Source of the DNA: Paludibacter sp.
GTDB taxonomy: Bacteria; Bacteroidota; Bacteroidia; Bacteroidales; Paludibacteraceae
Length of the DNA: 17,497 nt
Direction of reading: 5' to 3'
Assembly (NCBI GenBank): GCA_009787075.1
Contig: WRGS01000222.1
Coordinates: 1 to 17,497, forward strand
Position 1 is the stretch's first letter. Each line of letters opens with the position of its first letter. A program made the translations under genes and the position numbers. Below, in pieces: positions 7,016 to 14,776 of the stretch. The notes beneath the pieces are model-generated. The model searched no databases, was not told the DNA's origin, and was given only the letters and a program-made list of their open reading frames with translations.

Positions 7016-7276
7016 ATGGAAATAGGACAATTAATTATCACATTACTGATTGGGGCAGTCTGCGGCTGGCTTGGAAGTAAAATTTTCAAAGGTAGCAGTT
7101 CAGGCTTGCTATGGAACATTATTATTGGAATCATCGGCGGCTTTTTGGGCGGCTGGTTGGTGGGAGGCGTACTCGGACTTGGTTTTAAAAACGTTTGGGT
7201 TAGCGCAATTGTTTACGGAGTGATAGGCGCTATTATTTTGCTATGGCTCTGGTCGTTAATTACGAAAAAGAAATAA
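7016..7276 (+). CDS. GlsB/YeaQ/YmgE family small membrane protein
   Basis: This 86-residue, very hydrophobic, glycine-rich protein has three membrane segments (about 3-21, 31-52 and 58-81). It carries the family pattern GAVCGWLGSKIFKG followed by IIIGIIGGFLGGWLVG, then ends in a basic tail (TKKK). The family is also called transglycosylase-associated protein and is linked with stress responses in several bacteria, but its molecular function is not known. It has its own promoter and is followed by a terminator shared with the convergent hexokinase gene. Confidence 0.9.
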   Translation: MEIGQLIITLLIGAVCGWLGSKIFKGSSSGLLWNIIIGIIGGFLGGWLVGGVLGLGFKNVWVSAIVYGVIGAIILLWLWSLITKKK

Positions 7277-7298
7277 TTTTTTTGTAAAACGAAATCTT

Positions 7299-7336
7299 AA
7301 AAAAAGCGAGTATGAATTAACATACCCGCTTTTTTA
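7299..7336. terminator. Bidirectional terminator between two convergent genes
   Basis: An inverted repeat of nine positions (GCGAGTATG at 7306-7314, CATACCCGC at 7321-7329, six-base loop) is flanked by A and T runs on both sides. The single imperfect position becomes a G-U pair in the minus-strand transcript, so the hairpin is best for stopping the hexokinase transcript, but it should work both ways. Confidence 0.82.
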
Positions 7337-7357
7337 TGCAATTAAGCCTGAAAAAAA

Positions 7358-8560
7358 TTACGACAAAGCCGCAATAGCCGCACCAATCAGATTTGGATTT
7401 TCCATTGGAGGAAAAATATCAACTTTTACGCCAACAGGCAATAATATTTTTAATTCTGCTTCAACCATATTTTTATAATTAGGCGTTTTCCAGAAAACAC
7501 TTCCATCTACGGCTAAACCGATTTTTTTAGTATTTTCATCTTGTCTTACAAGTTCCTGCACCAATCCTGCGATAGAGGCAGCCACAAGTTTTGCCGACCG
7601 TTCGGCAAGTTGGCGGGCAACCTGCACTTTTTCATCGGCATCATCTTTACTTGCAATAAGTTGCGACAAATCATAACCGTCAAAATCGTATTTGATTTTT
7701 TCGTACATAAATACAGTTTTAAAAATCTCGCCCAAATATCCGCCCGAAATCGCTTTTTCAAAACGATGTTCACCTTTGTTGTTGGTCGTTGCATCAACCA
7801 AATTATCTATAACAGTCAGATATGGCGGATTGAAACCACCCGACTCCAAATTTACAGGGATACGACCTGTTTCTTTGCTGTTGAGTTTTTCAATTTTATC
7901 ACGGCGCATAAGCGAAGCCATATTTGTTCCCGTACCAACAATTAAACCGATATAAGCGTCATATCCCTGTTCGCTCAAGCCTGCAAAAAGGCAAGCAACC
8001 GTATCGTTAATAACCTTGATATTTTTAAAATTAATATCTTGATTAGTATTCAGATGTTTTACCAGCGATTCTCCAACAATATTATTCGGATTATCCTTTT
8101 GTTTGTTGTCGCCCTGCATATCTGTAATAAAAATTTCTTTTGTCCAATGCAAAAGAATTGCATCTCCGTTGAGCCGCGCAGCAGCAGGATACGAAAAACA
8201 ATAACCAATATTTGTTACGCTTTGGTCAAGTGTTTTAAGGCTGAAAATTGCTTCTGCCATTGCAGAATAAAGGTCGTGCTGCTTAAGCCCGTCCGTTTCT
8301 TTTGCCGAGAGCGGAATTTCTTTTATTTCCAAAATTTGTGGCTTTCCTTTTTTAAACTCCACAACAGCCGCTCTGAAATTTGTTCCGCCCCAGTCAAGCG
8401 CAAGCACTTTCCCTTCAGAAATGTTTTCACTTGGAACAATGTGCGTAGGAATTCCCAAAATTTCCATACCGTCTTTTTGAATGCCTTCTTCTATTTTTAC
8501 CTGAAGACGATTGGCAATTACTTTTAATTCTTCGTGAGTTAAATCAAAAATATTTTTCAT
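7358..8560 (-). CDS. Hexokinase (eukaryote-type hexokinase family)
   Basis: The enzyme phosphorylates glucose, and possibly other hexoses, with ATP in the cytoplasm. The 400 residues carry the phosphate-binding LALDWGGTNFR (53-63), FSYP (122-125), a sugar-binding WTKEI (139-143) equivalent to the WTKGF of eukaryotic enzymes, the catalytic Asp in INDTVA (Asp186), and the adenine-side GLIVGTGTN (205-213). Bacteroidales are known to use this hexokinase type (for example HexA of Bacteroides fragilis) rather than only ROK or glucokinase families. It lies 27 bases downstream of an MFS sugar permease on the same strand, so transport and phosphorylation are probably co-expressed. A bidirectional terminator follows. 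Confidence 0.93.
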   Translation of the reverse strand: MKNIFDLTHEELKVIANRLQVKIEEGIQKDGMEILGIPTHIVPSENISEGKVLALDWGGTNFRAAVVEFKKGKPQILEIKEIPLSAKETDGLKQHDLYSAMAEAIFSLKTLDQSVTNIGYCFSYPAAARLNGDAILLHWTKEIFITDMQGDNKQKDNPNNIVGESLVKHLNTNQDINFKNIKVINDTVACLFAGLSEQGYDAYIGLIVGTGTNMASLMRRDKIEKLNSKETGRIPVNLESGGFNPPYLTVIDNLVDATTNNKGEHRFEKAISGGYLGEIFKTVFMYEKIKYDFDGYDLSQLIASKDDADEKVQVARQLAERSAKLVAASIAGLVQELVRQDENTKKIGLAVDGSVFWKTPNYKNMVEAELKILLPVGVKVDIFPPMENPNLIGAAIAALS

Positions 8561-8587
8561 TTTTTATTTTTTTTAAAATTAAATTCT

Positions 8588-9862
8588 TTATTGTTTATTA
8601 ACATTTTTACTTCCAATCAAAGCGTAGAAAAGCAAATATGCCAATCCGAGCAATGGAACAATGTACGACAGCATATAATTTTTACCCGACCAATCGACAA
8701 TTCCGTTTTGCAACAAAGGCAAAATTCCTCCGCCGACAACCATCATCATAAATATTCCAGATGCTTTTTTTACAGATGCACCCAAGCCTTCAACTGCGAG
8801 GTTGAAAATTCCGCCCCACATTACCGAAGTGCAAAGCCCTACCAAAACAAACAGCAATGCATTAATAGGCACTGTTTGCATTGCAAATTTAAAATTGGAA
8901 AATACAGGCATTGAAACAATTATGCTTTGAGGTAAAATCATTGCCACGCCAACCAAAATTATCGCAGCAGAGGCAACGGCAGCCAAAAGAGCTCTTCCGC
9001 TAACTTTTGCCGCAATTCCTGCGCCTGCCAAACGTCCTATAAGCATCAAAAACCAGTAAGTAGCGGCAACTGTACCCGCTGCCGAAGGGTCTAATGCGCC
9101 GTTTTTAAGATTTTCCAAAAAGAATTTCATTGTTCCGGGAATGCCCACTTCCACGCCCACATAAACAAAAATACCTATTGCCCCAAGTACAAAATGACGA
9201 AATTTCCAAGGCGAACGTACTCTTCCGTCTATTTTTTCCACATTGGGATCTGGGATATGAATAAAATAAAGAATAATCGCCGACAGAGCAAAAATTCCCA
9301 TTGCAATGTAAAGCACTAAATTAATGTCCGAAAAAGCAGTATTTTTTGTAACCGAACCAATCAACGCGCCCACAAGCACAGGCGCAATAGTGCCGAATAA
9401 AGAATTTAACGAACTGCCCCATTGCAGCAAAGTGTTTCCTTTTTTGCCGCCGCCGCCGATTTCATTCAACATCGGATTAACAACGGTGTTGAGCATGCAA
9501 ACACAAAGCCCCGCCACAAACGCGCCAATAAGATAAACAGTTAGACCTACATTGTCGCTGGCAAATTTCCCTGAAAGGAATTGAATTCCTATGCCGAAAA
9601 AGCCGACAACAACTGCGATAAGCGCAGTTTTTTTGTAGCCGATTTTTTGCAGCAACATTCCCGCAGGGATACCCATCACCAAATAAGCAAAAAAGTTCAT
9701 GAAATTGCCCAGCATACCGATAGTGTTTGAGCCTTCGTATTTACTCATCCAAATAGTGCCCGCAGGCGCAGCCAAATTGGTTACAAAACCAACCATTCCA
9801 AAGAGAAAGAACATTGTGATTATTGCCACAACGTTTGCATTTTTTTGTTTTTGTGCATTCAT
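8588..9862 (-). CDS. MFS sugar permease, glucose/galactose-type (FHS family)
   Basis: The 424-residue protein has about twelve hydrophobic segments and an overall pattern like the FucP/GluP (fucose-galactose-glucose:H+ symporter) branch of the major facilitator superfamily. The first helix region has FFLFGMVGFVTNL, followed by an MGIPAGMLLQKIGYKKT loop between helices 2 and 3 and GLCVCMLNTVVNPML in helix 4. Adjacency to hexokinase points to uptake of glucose or a related hexose across the inner membrane. The exact sugar is inference. It is the first gene of the unit with hexokinase, and the 574-base region upstream presumably contains its control sites. Confidence 0.88.
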   Translation of the reverse strand: MNAQKQKNANVVAIITMFFLFGMVGFVTNLAAPAGTIWMSKYEGSNTIGMLGNFMNFFAYLVMGIPAGMLLQKIGYKKTALIAVVVGFFGIGIQFLSGKFASDNVGLTVYLIGAFVAGLCVCMLNTVVNPMLNEIGGGGKKGNTLLQWGSSLNSLFGTIAPVLVGALIGSVTKNTAFSDINLVLYIAMGIFALSAIILYFIHIPDPNVEKIDGRVRSPWKFRHFVLGAIGIFVYVGVEVGIPGTMKFFLENLKNGALDPSAAGTVAATYWFLMLIGRLAGAGIAAKVSGRALLAAVASAAIILVGVAMILPQSIIVSMPVFSNFKFAMQTVPINALLFVLVGLCTSVMWGGIFNLAVEGLGASVKKASGIFMMMVVGGGILPLLQNGIVDWSGKNYMLSYIVPLLGLAYLLFYALIGSKNVNKQ

Positions 9863-9969
9863 TTTATATTAAAAGTTAAATTAAAAATTTATATAACTAA
9901 TTTTTATTTACGATTTGAGATTGTCCATAAAATTTTGTAATGAAATCCTGAATTTTTATTTTGACAGCG

Positions 9970-9988
9970 CAAATGTAAAGCAAAATTA
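9970..9988 (-). promoter_or_regulatory. Candidate -7 elements for the permease-hexokinase operon
   Basis: Two minus-strand matches to TAnnTTTG occur close together: TACATTTG (9977-9970) and TAATTTTG (9988-9981), about 107-118 bases before the ATG. Neither has a TTG at the expected distance, which would fit an activator-dependent promoter or mean that one or both are chance matches. Confidence 0.28.
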
Positions 9989-10224
9989 TGAAAAGTGAAA
10001 ACTTTATTGAAATTTTTTTCTGCAAAATTATAAAATATTTTGTTGTTTTTATAATTTCAATCATACTAATGGCAATTCATTTTCTCCACTAAACCTTCCT
10101 CTAAAACAGAATCTTTTACAATATATTTTATTATTCTTATTTACTAATGCTATGAAATTGCTATTATTGCAACTCAAAAGAAGTAAAACAATAAAAAACA
10201 AACTCGATTTATTCAGTTTTTGGT

Positions 10225-10344
10225 TTATTTTTTTAGTATTGTCTTGTAATCAATGACTTCAGGAAAGTCTTTCGGATTATTTTTAAAATTGTTAATATTA
10301 AAATTTTCACACAAAATTAATGAAAATAATTTATAACAAACAAA
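10225..10344 (-). pseudogene. Possible decayed 3' end of a gene
   Basis: This minus-strand stretch is open for 39 codons, has no ATG and ends in TAA. Its last part reads NNPKDFPEVIDYKTILKK, which looks more protein-like than the surrounding sequence and coincides with a locally less AT-rich patch (about 10255-10280). I do not recognise it. It may be the tail of a lost gene or coincidence. Confidence 0.18.
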
Positions 10345-10376
10345 TTATTTTCGCACATTTTTCATTTAAAATTAGG

Positions 10377-10403
10377 TTGGCAACAAAAAAAGAATTATTT
10401 TTG
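10377..10403 (+). promoter_or_regulatory. Probable promoter of porQ
   Basis: TTG at 10377-10379 and TATTTTTG at 10396-10403 match the phylum boxes, with a 16-bp spacer that is slightly short. The -7 box ends 33 bases before the porQ ATG. Confidence 0.45.
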
Positions 10404-10436
10404 TGCCTTTGATTTTTATCAAAATTATTTTAAAAA

Positions 10437-11462
10437 ATGAAAAATAAGAAATATTATATTTTACTGATAATTAATCTTTTGTCTGTTTATGGTTTTTCGC
10501 AGGCAGGGACAGGGCTTTACAGATTTTTGGATTTTTCTCCTTCTGCTCGCACAACTGCTTTGGGCGGAATGAACGTGTCGCTTATAGATAACGACATTAC
10601 TATGGCATTTGAAAATCCCGCGCTTTTGACCGAAAAAACGCATAATATGTTAAGTTTGAATTATGCTAATTTTCCCGCATTTATGTATGGAACAGCCAGT
10701 TACGGCTACAATCTCAATTCCCGAAATTATTTTAGCGGCGGAGTTCAATACGACGATTACGGAACTTTGCAGGGTAAAAATGAATTTAATCAGAACGAAG
10801 GCGCGTTTTATGTTAAAGATATTGCGCTTTACCTTTCTTATGCGCGAAAACTTTCTGAACTTTTAACCATTGGAGCAACTTTCAAGCCGATTTTTCTTGT
10901 TGCCGAGCAGCGCACAAGTTTTGGTTTGGGCTTTGATGTGGGAATGAGTTATTTGAATAGCGATAAAGATTTTTCGGCGGGGCTTGTTTTCAAAAATATT
11001 GGCGTACAACTCAAAGGTTTTTATTCTGACGAAACAGGGCAATTCACAGAATCTCTGCCATTTAATATCGAAGCAGGATTGTCGTGGAAATTGCGCCACG
11101 CTCCGCTTCGTTTTTCTTTTACTTTGCACGATTTACAGCGTTGGAACTTGAGTTATCGCATTGACAATCAGCGCAATTTGGAAAATACAAAAAAAATTAA
11201 TTTTGTTGATATGGCTTTTCGCCATACAATTATCGGGGTTGAATTTGTGCCGTCGAACAATTTTTATGTTGCTTTGGGTTATAATCATCGCCGCGCTGCC
11301 GAATTCCGCGCTGCAAATTTCAAATCGCTGTCGGGTTTTTCAATCGGCGCGGGAGTAAAAATTTCAAAATTCCACGCTGCATTCGGTATGGCGCAATATC
11401 AAGCGGGACTGAATATCTACCATCTCTCGTTGGCGACCTCTTTGGAAGATTTTGGATTGTAA
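10437..11462 (+). CDS. porQ: Type IX secretion system protein PorQ
   Basis: The 341-residue protein has a signal peptide (hydrophobic about 7-20, ending GFSQA). The mature N-terminus (GTGLYRFLDFSPSARTTALGG) followed by DNDITMAFENPALL is characteristic of PorQ-type outer-membrane proteins of the PorV/PorQ (FadL-related) group. The rest alternates short beta strands and turns, as expected for an outer-membrane barrel, and ends at LATSLEDFGL. In Porphyromonas gingivalis, PorQ is needed for type IX secretion, and PorQ-like proteins act with the outer-membrane attachment complex. The window also contains a nuclease with a T9SS sorting domain, so the pathway is likely functional here. The gene has its own promoter and is followed by the separately promoted DksA-like/lspA unit. 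Confidence 0.88.
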   Translation: MKNKKYYILLIINLLSVYGFSQAGTGLYRFLDFSPSARTTALGGMNVSLIDNDITMAFENPALLTEKTHNMLSLNYANFPAFMYGTASYGYNLNSRNYFSGGVQYDDYGTLQGKNEFNQNEGAFYVKDIALYLSYARKLSELLTIGATFKPIFLVAEQRTSFGLGFDVGMSYLNSDKDFSAGLVFKNIGVQLKGFYSDETGQFTESLPFNIEAGLSWKLRHAPLRFSFTLHDLQRWNLSYRIDNQRNLENTKKINFVDMAFRHTIIGVEFVPSNNFYVALGYNHRRAAEFRAANFKSLSGFSIGAGVKISKFHAAFGMAQYQAGLNIYHLSLATSLEDFGL

Positions 11463-11502
11463 ATTTTTTTACTAAAATAATAAAATATTTCCGAAAATTT
11501 TC

Positions 11503-11533
11503 TTGTGTAAGCAATTTTTTTTTACTACTTTTG
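11503..11533 (+). promoter_or_regulatory. Bacteroidetes-type promoter for the DksA-like gene and lspA
   Basis: TTG at 11503-11505, a 20-bp spacer and TACTTTTG at 11526-11533 match the consensus well. It lies after porQ and 74 bases before the ATG of the DksA-like gene, so that gene and lspA should not depend on an upstream ileS or on porQ transcription. Confidence 0.65.
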
Positions 11534-11607
11534 CACTCCTTTTAATTTTGAATTAAATGGAACTTTATTTTTTTTATAATCATCAAAAACACAACTAATT
11601 AAGTATT

Positions 11608-11982
11608 ATGTCAGAAGAAAAAACAAGATACAGTGATGCGGAATTGGAAGAATTTCGTGCAATAATTGAAGAGAAACTCGCAAAAGCACAACGAGAATAT
11701 GACGGCTTGCGCAATGCATTGAATAATATGGACGGAAATGATGTTGTAGATACCTCTCCAACATTCAAAGTGCTTGAAGAAGGCGCATCAACGCTTTCCA
11801 AAGAAGAAATGGGCTTGCTCGCTCAACGTCAGAAAAAGTTCATTCAGAATTTGCAGGCTGCGCTTGTCCGCATCGAAAATAAAACTTACGGCATTTGTCG
11901 CGAAATGGGAAAATTAATTCCAAAAGAACGTTTGCGTGCCGTTCCACATGCCACTTTAAGCATTGAGGCAAAATCGAAATAA
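11608..11982 (+). CDS. TraR/DksA family protein
   Basis: The 124-residue protein has a charged N-terminal helical part (about 7-50), a DxxDTSPTFKVLEEGA-like connecting segment, and a C-terminal region YGICREMGKLIPKERLRAVPHA that aligns with the zinc-finger end of DksA/TraR. Only one Cys (in GIC) remains of the four zinc ligands, which from memory is usual for the Bacteroidetes version of this protein. DksA-type proteins bind the RNA polymerase secondary channel and modulate transcription. Whether this family does so is inference. lspA starts 8 bases after its stop, so the two form an operon. In many Bacteroidetes ileS precedes this pair, but here porQ does. Confidence 0.88.
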   Translation: MSEEKTRYSDAELEEFRAIIEEKLAKAQREYDGLRNALNNMDGNDVVDTSPTFKVLEEGASTLSKEEMGLLAQRQKKFIQNLQAALVRIENKTYGICREMGKLIPKERLRAVPHATLSIEAKSK

Positions 11983-11990
11983 TTTTTCAG

Positions 11991-12593
11991 ATGAATCAGA
12001 AAAAGTCCATTACTATTAAAGTTATATTGTTGATTTTCACAATTTTGTTGATTGACCAAATTTTGAAAATTTACATTAAAACCAATTTTCGCTTGTATGA
12101 GAGCGTGCGCGTGTTCGATTGGTTTCAAATTTCTTTTACAGAAAATCCGGGTATGGCTTTTGGTTTGGAATTTGGCGGAGTAGTGGGGAAATTGTTTTTA
12201 ACGCTTTTTCGCATTGTTGCAGTTGTGATTTTGGGTATTTTTATTCGTAATTTGATAAAATCGGGCGCACGCAGCGGATTTATTCTTACGATTGCGCTGG
12301 TTTTGGTTGGCGCAGCAGGAAATATCATAGATTCAGTATTTTACGGAGTTTTTTTTAGCGAAAGTACAACAGAAACTGTTGCGCAATTTCTTCCATTAGG
12401 TGGCGGTTACGCGCCGTTTTTGCAGGGCAAAGTTGTTGATATGCTGTTTTTCCCGATTATTAGCAGCGGTTCAAAAGTCATATTTTTCAGTCCTGTTTTC
12501 AATATCGCCGATTCGGCAATCACAGTGGCAATTTTTCTGATAATTTTTTTCTTTTTAAAAGATTTAAATAAGAGCTTGGAAAAGAAAAAATAA
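11991..12593 (+). CDS. lspA: Lipoprotein signal peptidase (signal peptidase II)
   Basis: LspA is an inner-membrane aspartyl protease that removes signal peptides from diacylglyceryl-modified prolipoproteins. The 200-residue protein shows the expected helices at about 8-27, 67-89, 98-120 and 168-190. ENPGMAFG (51-58) is present, and the two catalytic aspartates are in AAGNIIDS (Asp114) and FNIADS (Asp174). The long loop between them (about 121-165, with FLPLGGGYAPFLQGKVVDM) is typical of Bacteroidetes LspA and makes it longer than the E. coli enzyme (164). It is the second gene after the DksA-like gene, with an 8-base gap. Confidence 0.95.
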   Translation: MNQKKSITIKVILLIFTILLIDQILKIYIKTNFRLYESVRVFDWFQISFTENPGMAFGLEFGGVVGKLFLTLFRIVAVVILGIFIRNLIKSGARSGFILTIALVLVGAAGNIIDSVFYGVFFSESTTETVAQFLPLGGGYAPFLQGKVVDMLFFPIISSGSKVIFFSPVFNIADSAITVAIFLIIFFFLKDLNKSLEKKK

Positions 12594-12984
12594 TTTTCTG
12601 ATAATTTTTTTTCAAAATAATTTTACCGTTTGTATTTTTTATTGTATTTTTGCAAAAGATTTTGCAGGATTATATAAAAATCCTGTTACAATAAATTCAT
12701 AAATAATTGTATAAATTATATTTAGTAATTAATTGATTCGATAATTTTTGAAATTTGAAATAAAATAATCGGTTATATCGCATTGTTAAAGAGATTGGAA
12801 AATTCAACATTTAATTAAAACCGGAGCAAATTTGATTTTCAATGGCGGGCTGCGCCTTTCAAAGGTAAGTTTTTATAACTCAGCAGATTACAAAGAAAGT
12901 TAAAACTCCAAATCCTTTCATTAAGGAATTTTCTCAATAAAATAACAATGCGCTTTTTTGAGACTAAAACTTAAAATTAATGAT
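12594..12984. other. 391-base intergenic and probable leader region before the Xaa-Pro aminopeptidase
   Basis: It holds a candidate -7 box (12645-12652), a hairpin CAGGAT/ATCCTG (12665-12670 and 12680-12685), and a locally GC-richer island around 12838-12870 with GGCG/CGCC pairing. One plus-strand frame is open from 12790 to the TAA at 12901-12903. I recognise no known riboswitch or structured RNA. An 8-codon ATG-started mini-ORF (12948-12974) ends just before the gene. Confidence 0.45.
12645..12652 (+). promoter_or_regulatory. Possible -7 element of the Xaa-Pro aminopeptidase gene
   Basis: TATTTTTG matches TAnnTTTG, but the nearest TTG upstream is only 12 bp away, so there is no proper -33 box. 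If used, the transcript would have a leader of more than 300 bases. Confidence 0.3.
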
Positions 12985-14772
12985 ATGAATACAACGCTTG
13001 AAAATTTGGAACTATTGCGCAATGCAATGAAAATCAACAATATAGGAGCGTATATTGTGCCGGGAACAGACCCGCACGCAAGTGAATATATTGCCGATTG
13101 CTGGAAAGAACGTGAATGGATTTCGGGCTTTAACGGCTCAGCAGGAACGGCAGTTGTAACATTGTCAAATGCCGGACTTTGGACAGATTCCCGGTACTTT
13201 TTGCAAGCAGCAAATCAACTCAAAAACAGCGGCTATGAACTTATGAAAGACGGTTTGCCGCAAACTCCGAATATAGTTTCGTGGCTGGCTGCAACTTTGA
13301 ATAAAGGCGAAAAAGTTGCTGTAAATCCGCAAATGTTTTCTTATAATGCATATCAAAAATTGAAAGCGGAGTTGGAATTTAATTCTCTTTGCCTTGTTTC
13401 AATCGACTTAATATCAGATATTTGGACAGACCGTCCCGCAATTCCTAAAAATCCCTGTTTTGTGTATGATATTGCATACGCAGGTCAGTCAACAACAGAA
13501 AAACTTGCGGCTGTCCGCGCCGAATTGGCAAAAGCGCACGCCAATGTTTTTGTAATTTCATCGCTTGACGATGTTGCGTGGCTTTTCAACATTCGCGGTA
13601 ATGATGTGGATTTCAACCCTTTAACTATTGCTTACGCTGTAGTTGAAGAAAACAATGCAACTCTTTTTATTGACGAAAAGAAAATTACAGCGAAAGTTGC
13701 CGCTTATTTAAAATCTGAAAATATTGATGTAAAACCTTATCTTTCAATTTGTTCTGAATTGCAAAAACTTTCTGCGGATAAAGCGGTTTTTATTGATGGA
13801 AATAAACTTAACGAACAACTTTTTGAATCAATTCCTGCAAAATGTGCAATTCGCAATGCGATGTCGCCTGTTTTTAAACTCAAAGCAGTGAAAAACGATG
13901 TTGAAATCAAAGGAACTCGTGCGGCAATGATAAAAGACGGCGTGGCTTTGGTTAAATTTTTTAAATGGTTTGAAGAAAGCGTTCGCAAGCAGGAAGAATT
14001 GAGTGAAATAATTATTGCTAACAAACTTCACGATTTCAGAGCGGAACAGCATAATTTTATTGGCGAAAGTTTTGAAACAATCGCAGGTTATGCAGAACAT
14101 GGCGCGATTGTGCATTACAGCGCAAAGCCCGAAACCGATAAAAGAATTGTTGCAAAAGATATTTTGCTGCTCGATTCGGGTGGACAGTATTTTGAAGGTA
14201 CAACCGATATTACACGCACTATTGCTGTGGGCACTCCTTCGATAAAGCAGAAAAACGATTTTACACTTGTTCTCAAAGGACATATTGCACTCGCAACTGC
14301 TATTTTTCCTGCTGGCACGCGCGGCTCACAACTTGATATTCTCGCCCGCAAAGCAATGTGGAACGAACATATTAATTACGGACACGGCACAGGACACGGC
14401 GTAGGACATTTTCTTTGTGTCCACGAAGGTCCTCAAAATATCCGTATGGAAGAAAATCCAACGGTTTTGCAAGTGGGAATGATACTTTCGAATGAGCCCG
14501 GACTTTACCGCACAAATGAATACGGTATTCGCATCGAAAATCTTGTGCGCGTTGAAGAGGCAGGAAATTCAGAATTTGGACAATTCTTAAAATTTGAAAC
14601 ACTCACGCTTTTCCCAATCGATATGCAAATGATAAATATTGATTTGCTTTCATATAAAGAAATAGAATGGATAAACGCTTATCATTCATTTGTTTATGCA
14701 AAACTTATTCCAAATCTTTCAGAAGAAGAACGGGTTTGGTTAAGTAAAATGTGCGAACCGATAAGGAAATAA
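12985..14772 (+). CDS. Xaa-Pro aminopeptidase (aminopeptidase P, M24 family)
   Basis: The enzyme removes an N-terminal residue that precedes proline and uses two metal ions. I chose the ATG at 12985 (MNTTLENLELLRNAM); the reading frame also allows a TTG at 12958, but 595 residues fit the long, three-domain XPNPEP1-like form. Residues 1 to about 320 contain two creatinase-like N-terminal domains (with YIVPGTDPHASEYIA, and FNGSAGTAVVT). The C-terminal pita-bread domain carries all five metal ligands: Asp397 and Asp408 (LDSGGQYFEGTTDITR), His471 (YGHGTGHGVGH), Glu504 (SNEPGLY) and Glu518 (GIRIENL). There is no signal peptide, so it is cytoplasmic and likely finishes the breakdown of proline-containing peptides. 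Its stop lies 4 bases from that of the convergent small membrane protein, with no terminator between them. Confidence 0.94.
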   Translation: MNTTLENLELLRNAMKINNIGAYIVPGTDPHASEYIADCWKEREWISGFNGSAGTAVVTLSNAGLWTDSRYFLQAANQLKNSGYELMKDGLPQTPNIVSWLAATLNKGEKVAVNPQMFSYNAYQKLKAELEFNSLCLVSIDLISDIWTDRPAIPKNPCFVYDIAYAGQSTTEKLAAVRAELAKAHANVFVISSLDDVAWLFNIRGNDVDFNPLTIAYAVVEENNATLFIDEKKITAKVAAYLKSENIDVKPYLSICSELQKLSADKAVFIDGNKLNEQLFESIPAKCAIRNAMSPVFKLKAVKNDVEIKGTRAAMIKDGVALVKFFKWFEESVRKQEELSEIIIANKLHDFRAEQHNFIGESFETIAGYAEHGAIVHYSAKPETDKRIVAKDILLLDSGGQYFEGTTDITRTIAVGTPSIKQKNDFTLVLKGHIALATAIFPAGTRGSQLDILARKAMWNEHINYGHGTGHGVGHFLCVHEGPQNIRMEENPTVLQVGMILSNEPGLYRTNEYGIRIENLVRVEEAGNSEFGQFLKFETLTLFPIDMQMINIDLLSYKEIEWINAYHSFVYAKLIPNLSEEERVWLSKMCEPIRK

Positions 14773-14776
14773 AATT

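Larger units (their letters stand above)
9863..10436. other. 574-base divergent intergenic region between the sugar permease and porQ
   Basis: It is extremely AT-rich. The left part holds candidate -7 boxes for the permease operon and the right end holds the porQ promoter. In between I see no intact gene, RNA or strong hairpin. A 39-codon open stretch on the minus strand (10225-10344) has codon-like content and is listed separately. Confidence 0.5.

Noticed and set aside
9897..10064. 55-codon ATG-started minus-strand frame with a hydrophobic stretch upstream of the sugar permease
   Set aside because: It overlaps the candidate promoter boxes, has almost pure A/T-driven residue content (Ile, Lys, Phe, Asn), and matches no family I know.
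794..12762. Shared 13-mer GAAATTTGAAATA at 794-806 and 12750-12762, both upstream of genes
   Set aside because: It is low-complexity A/T-rich sequence and can recur by chance in this composition. The flanks differ.
12948..12974. Eight-codon ATG mini-ORF just before the Xaa-Pro aminopeptidase as an attenuation leader peptide
   Set aside because: No run of a regulatory amino acid and no terminator/antiterminator pair follow it. Short frames of this kind arise often by chance.
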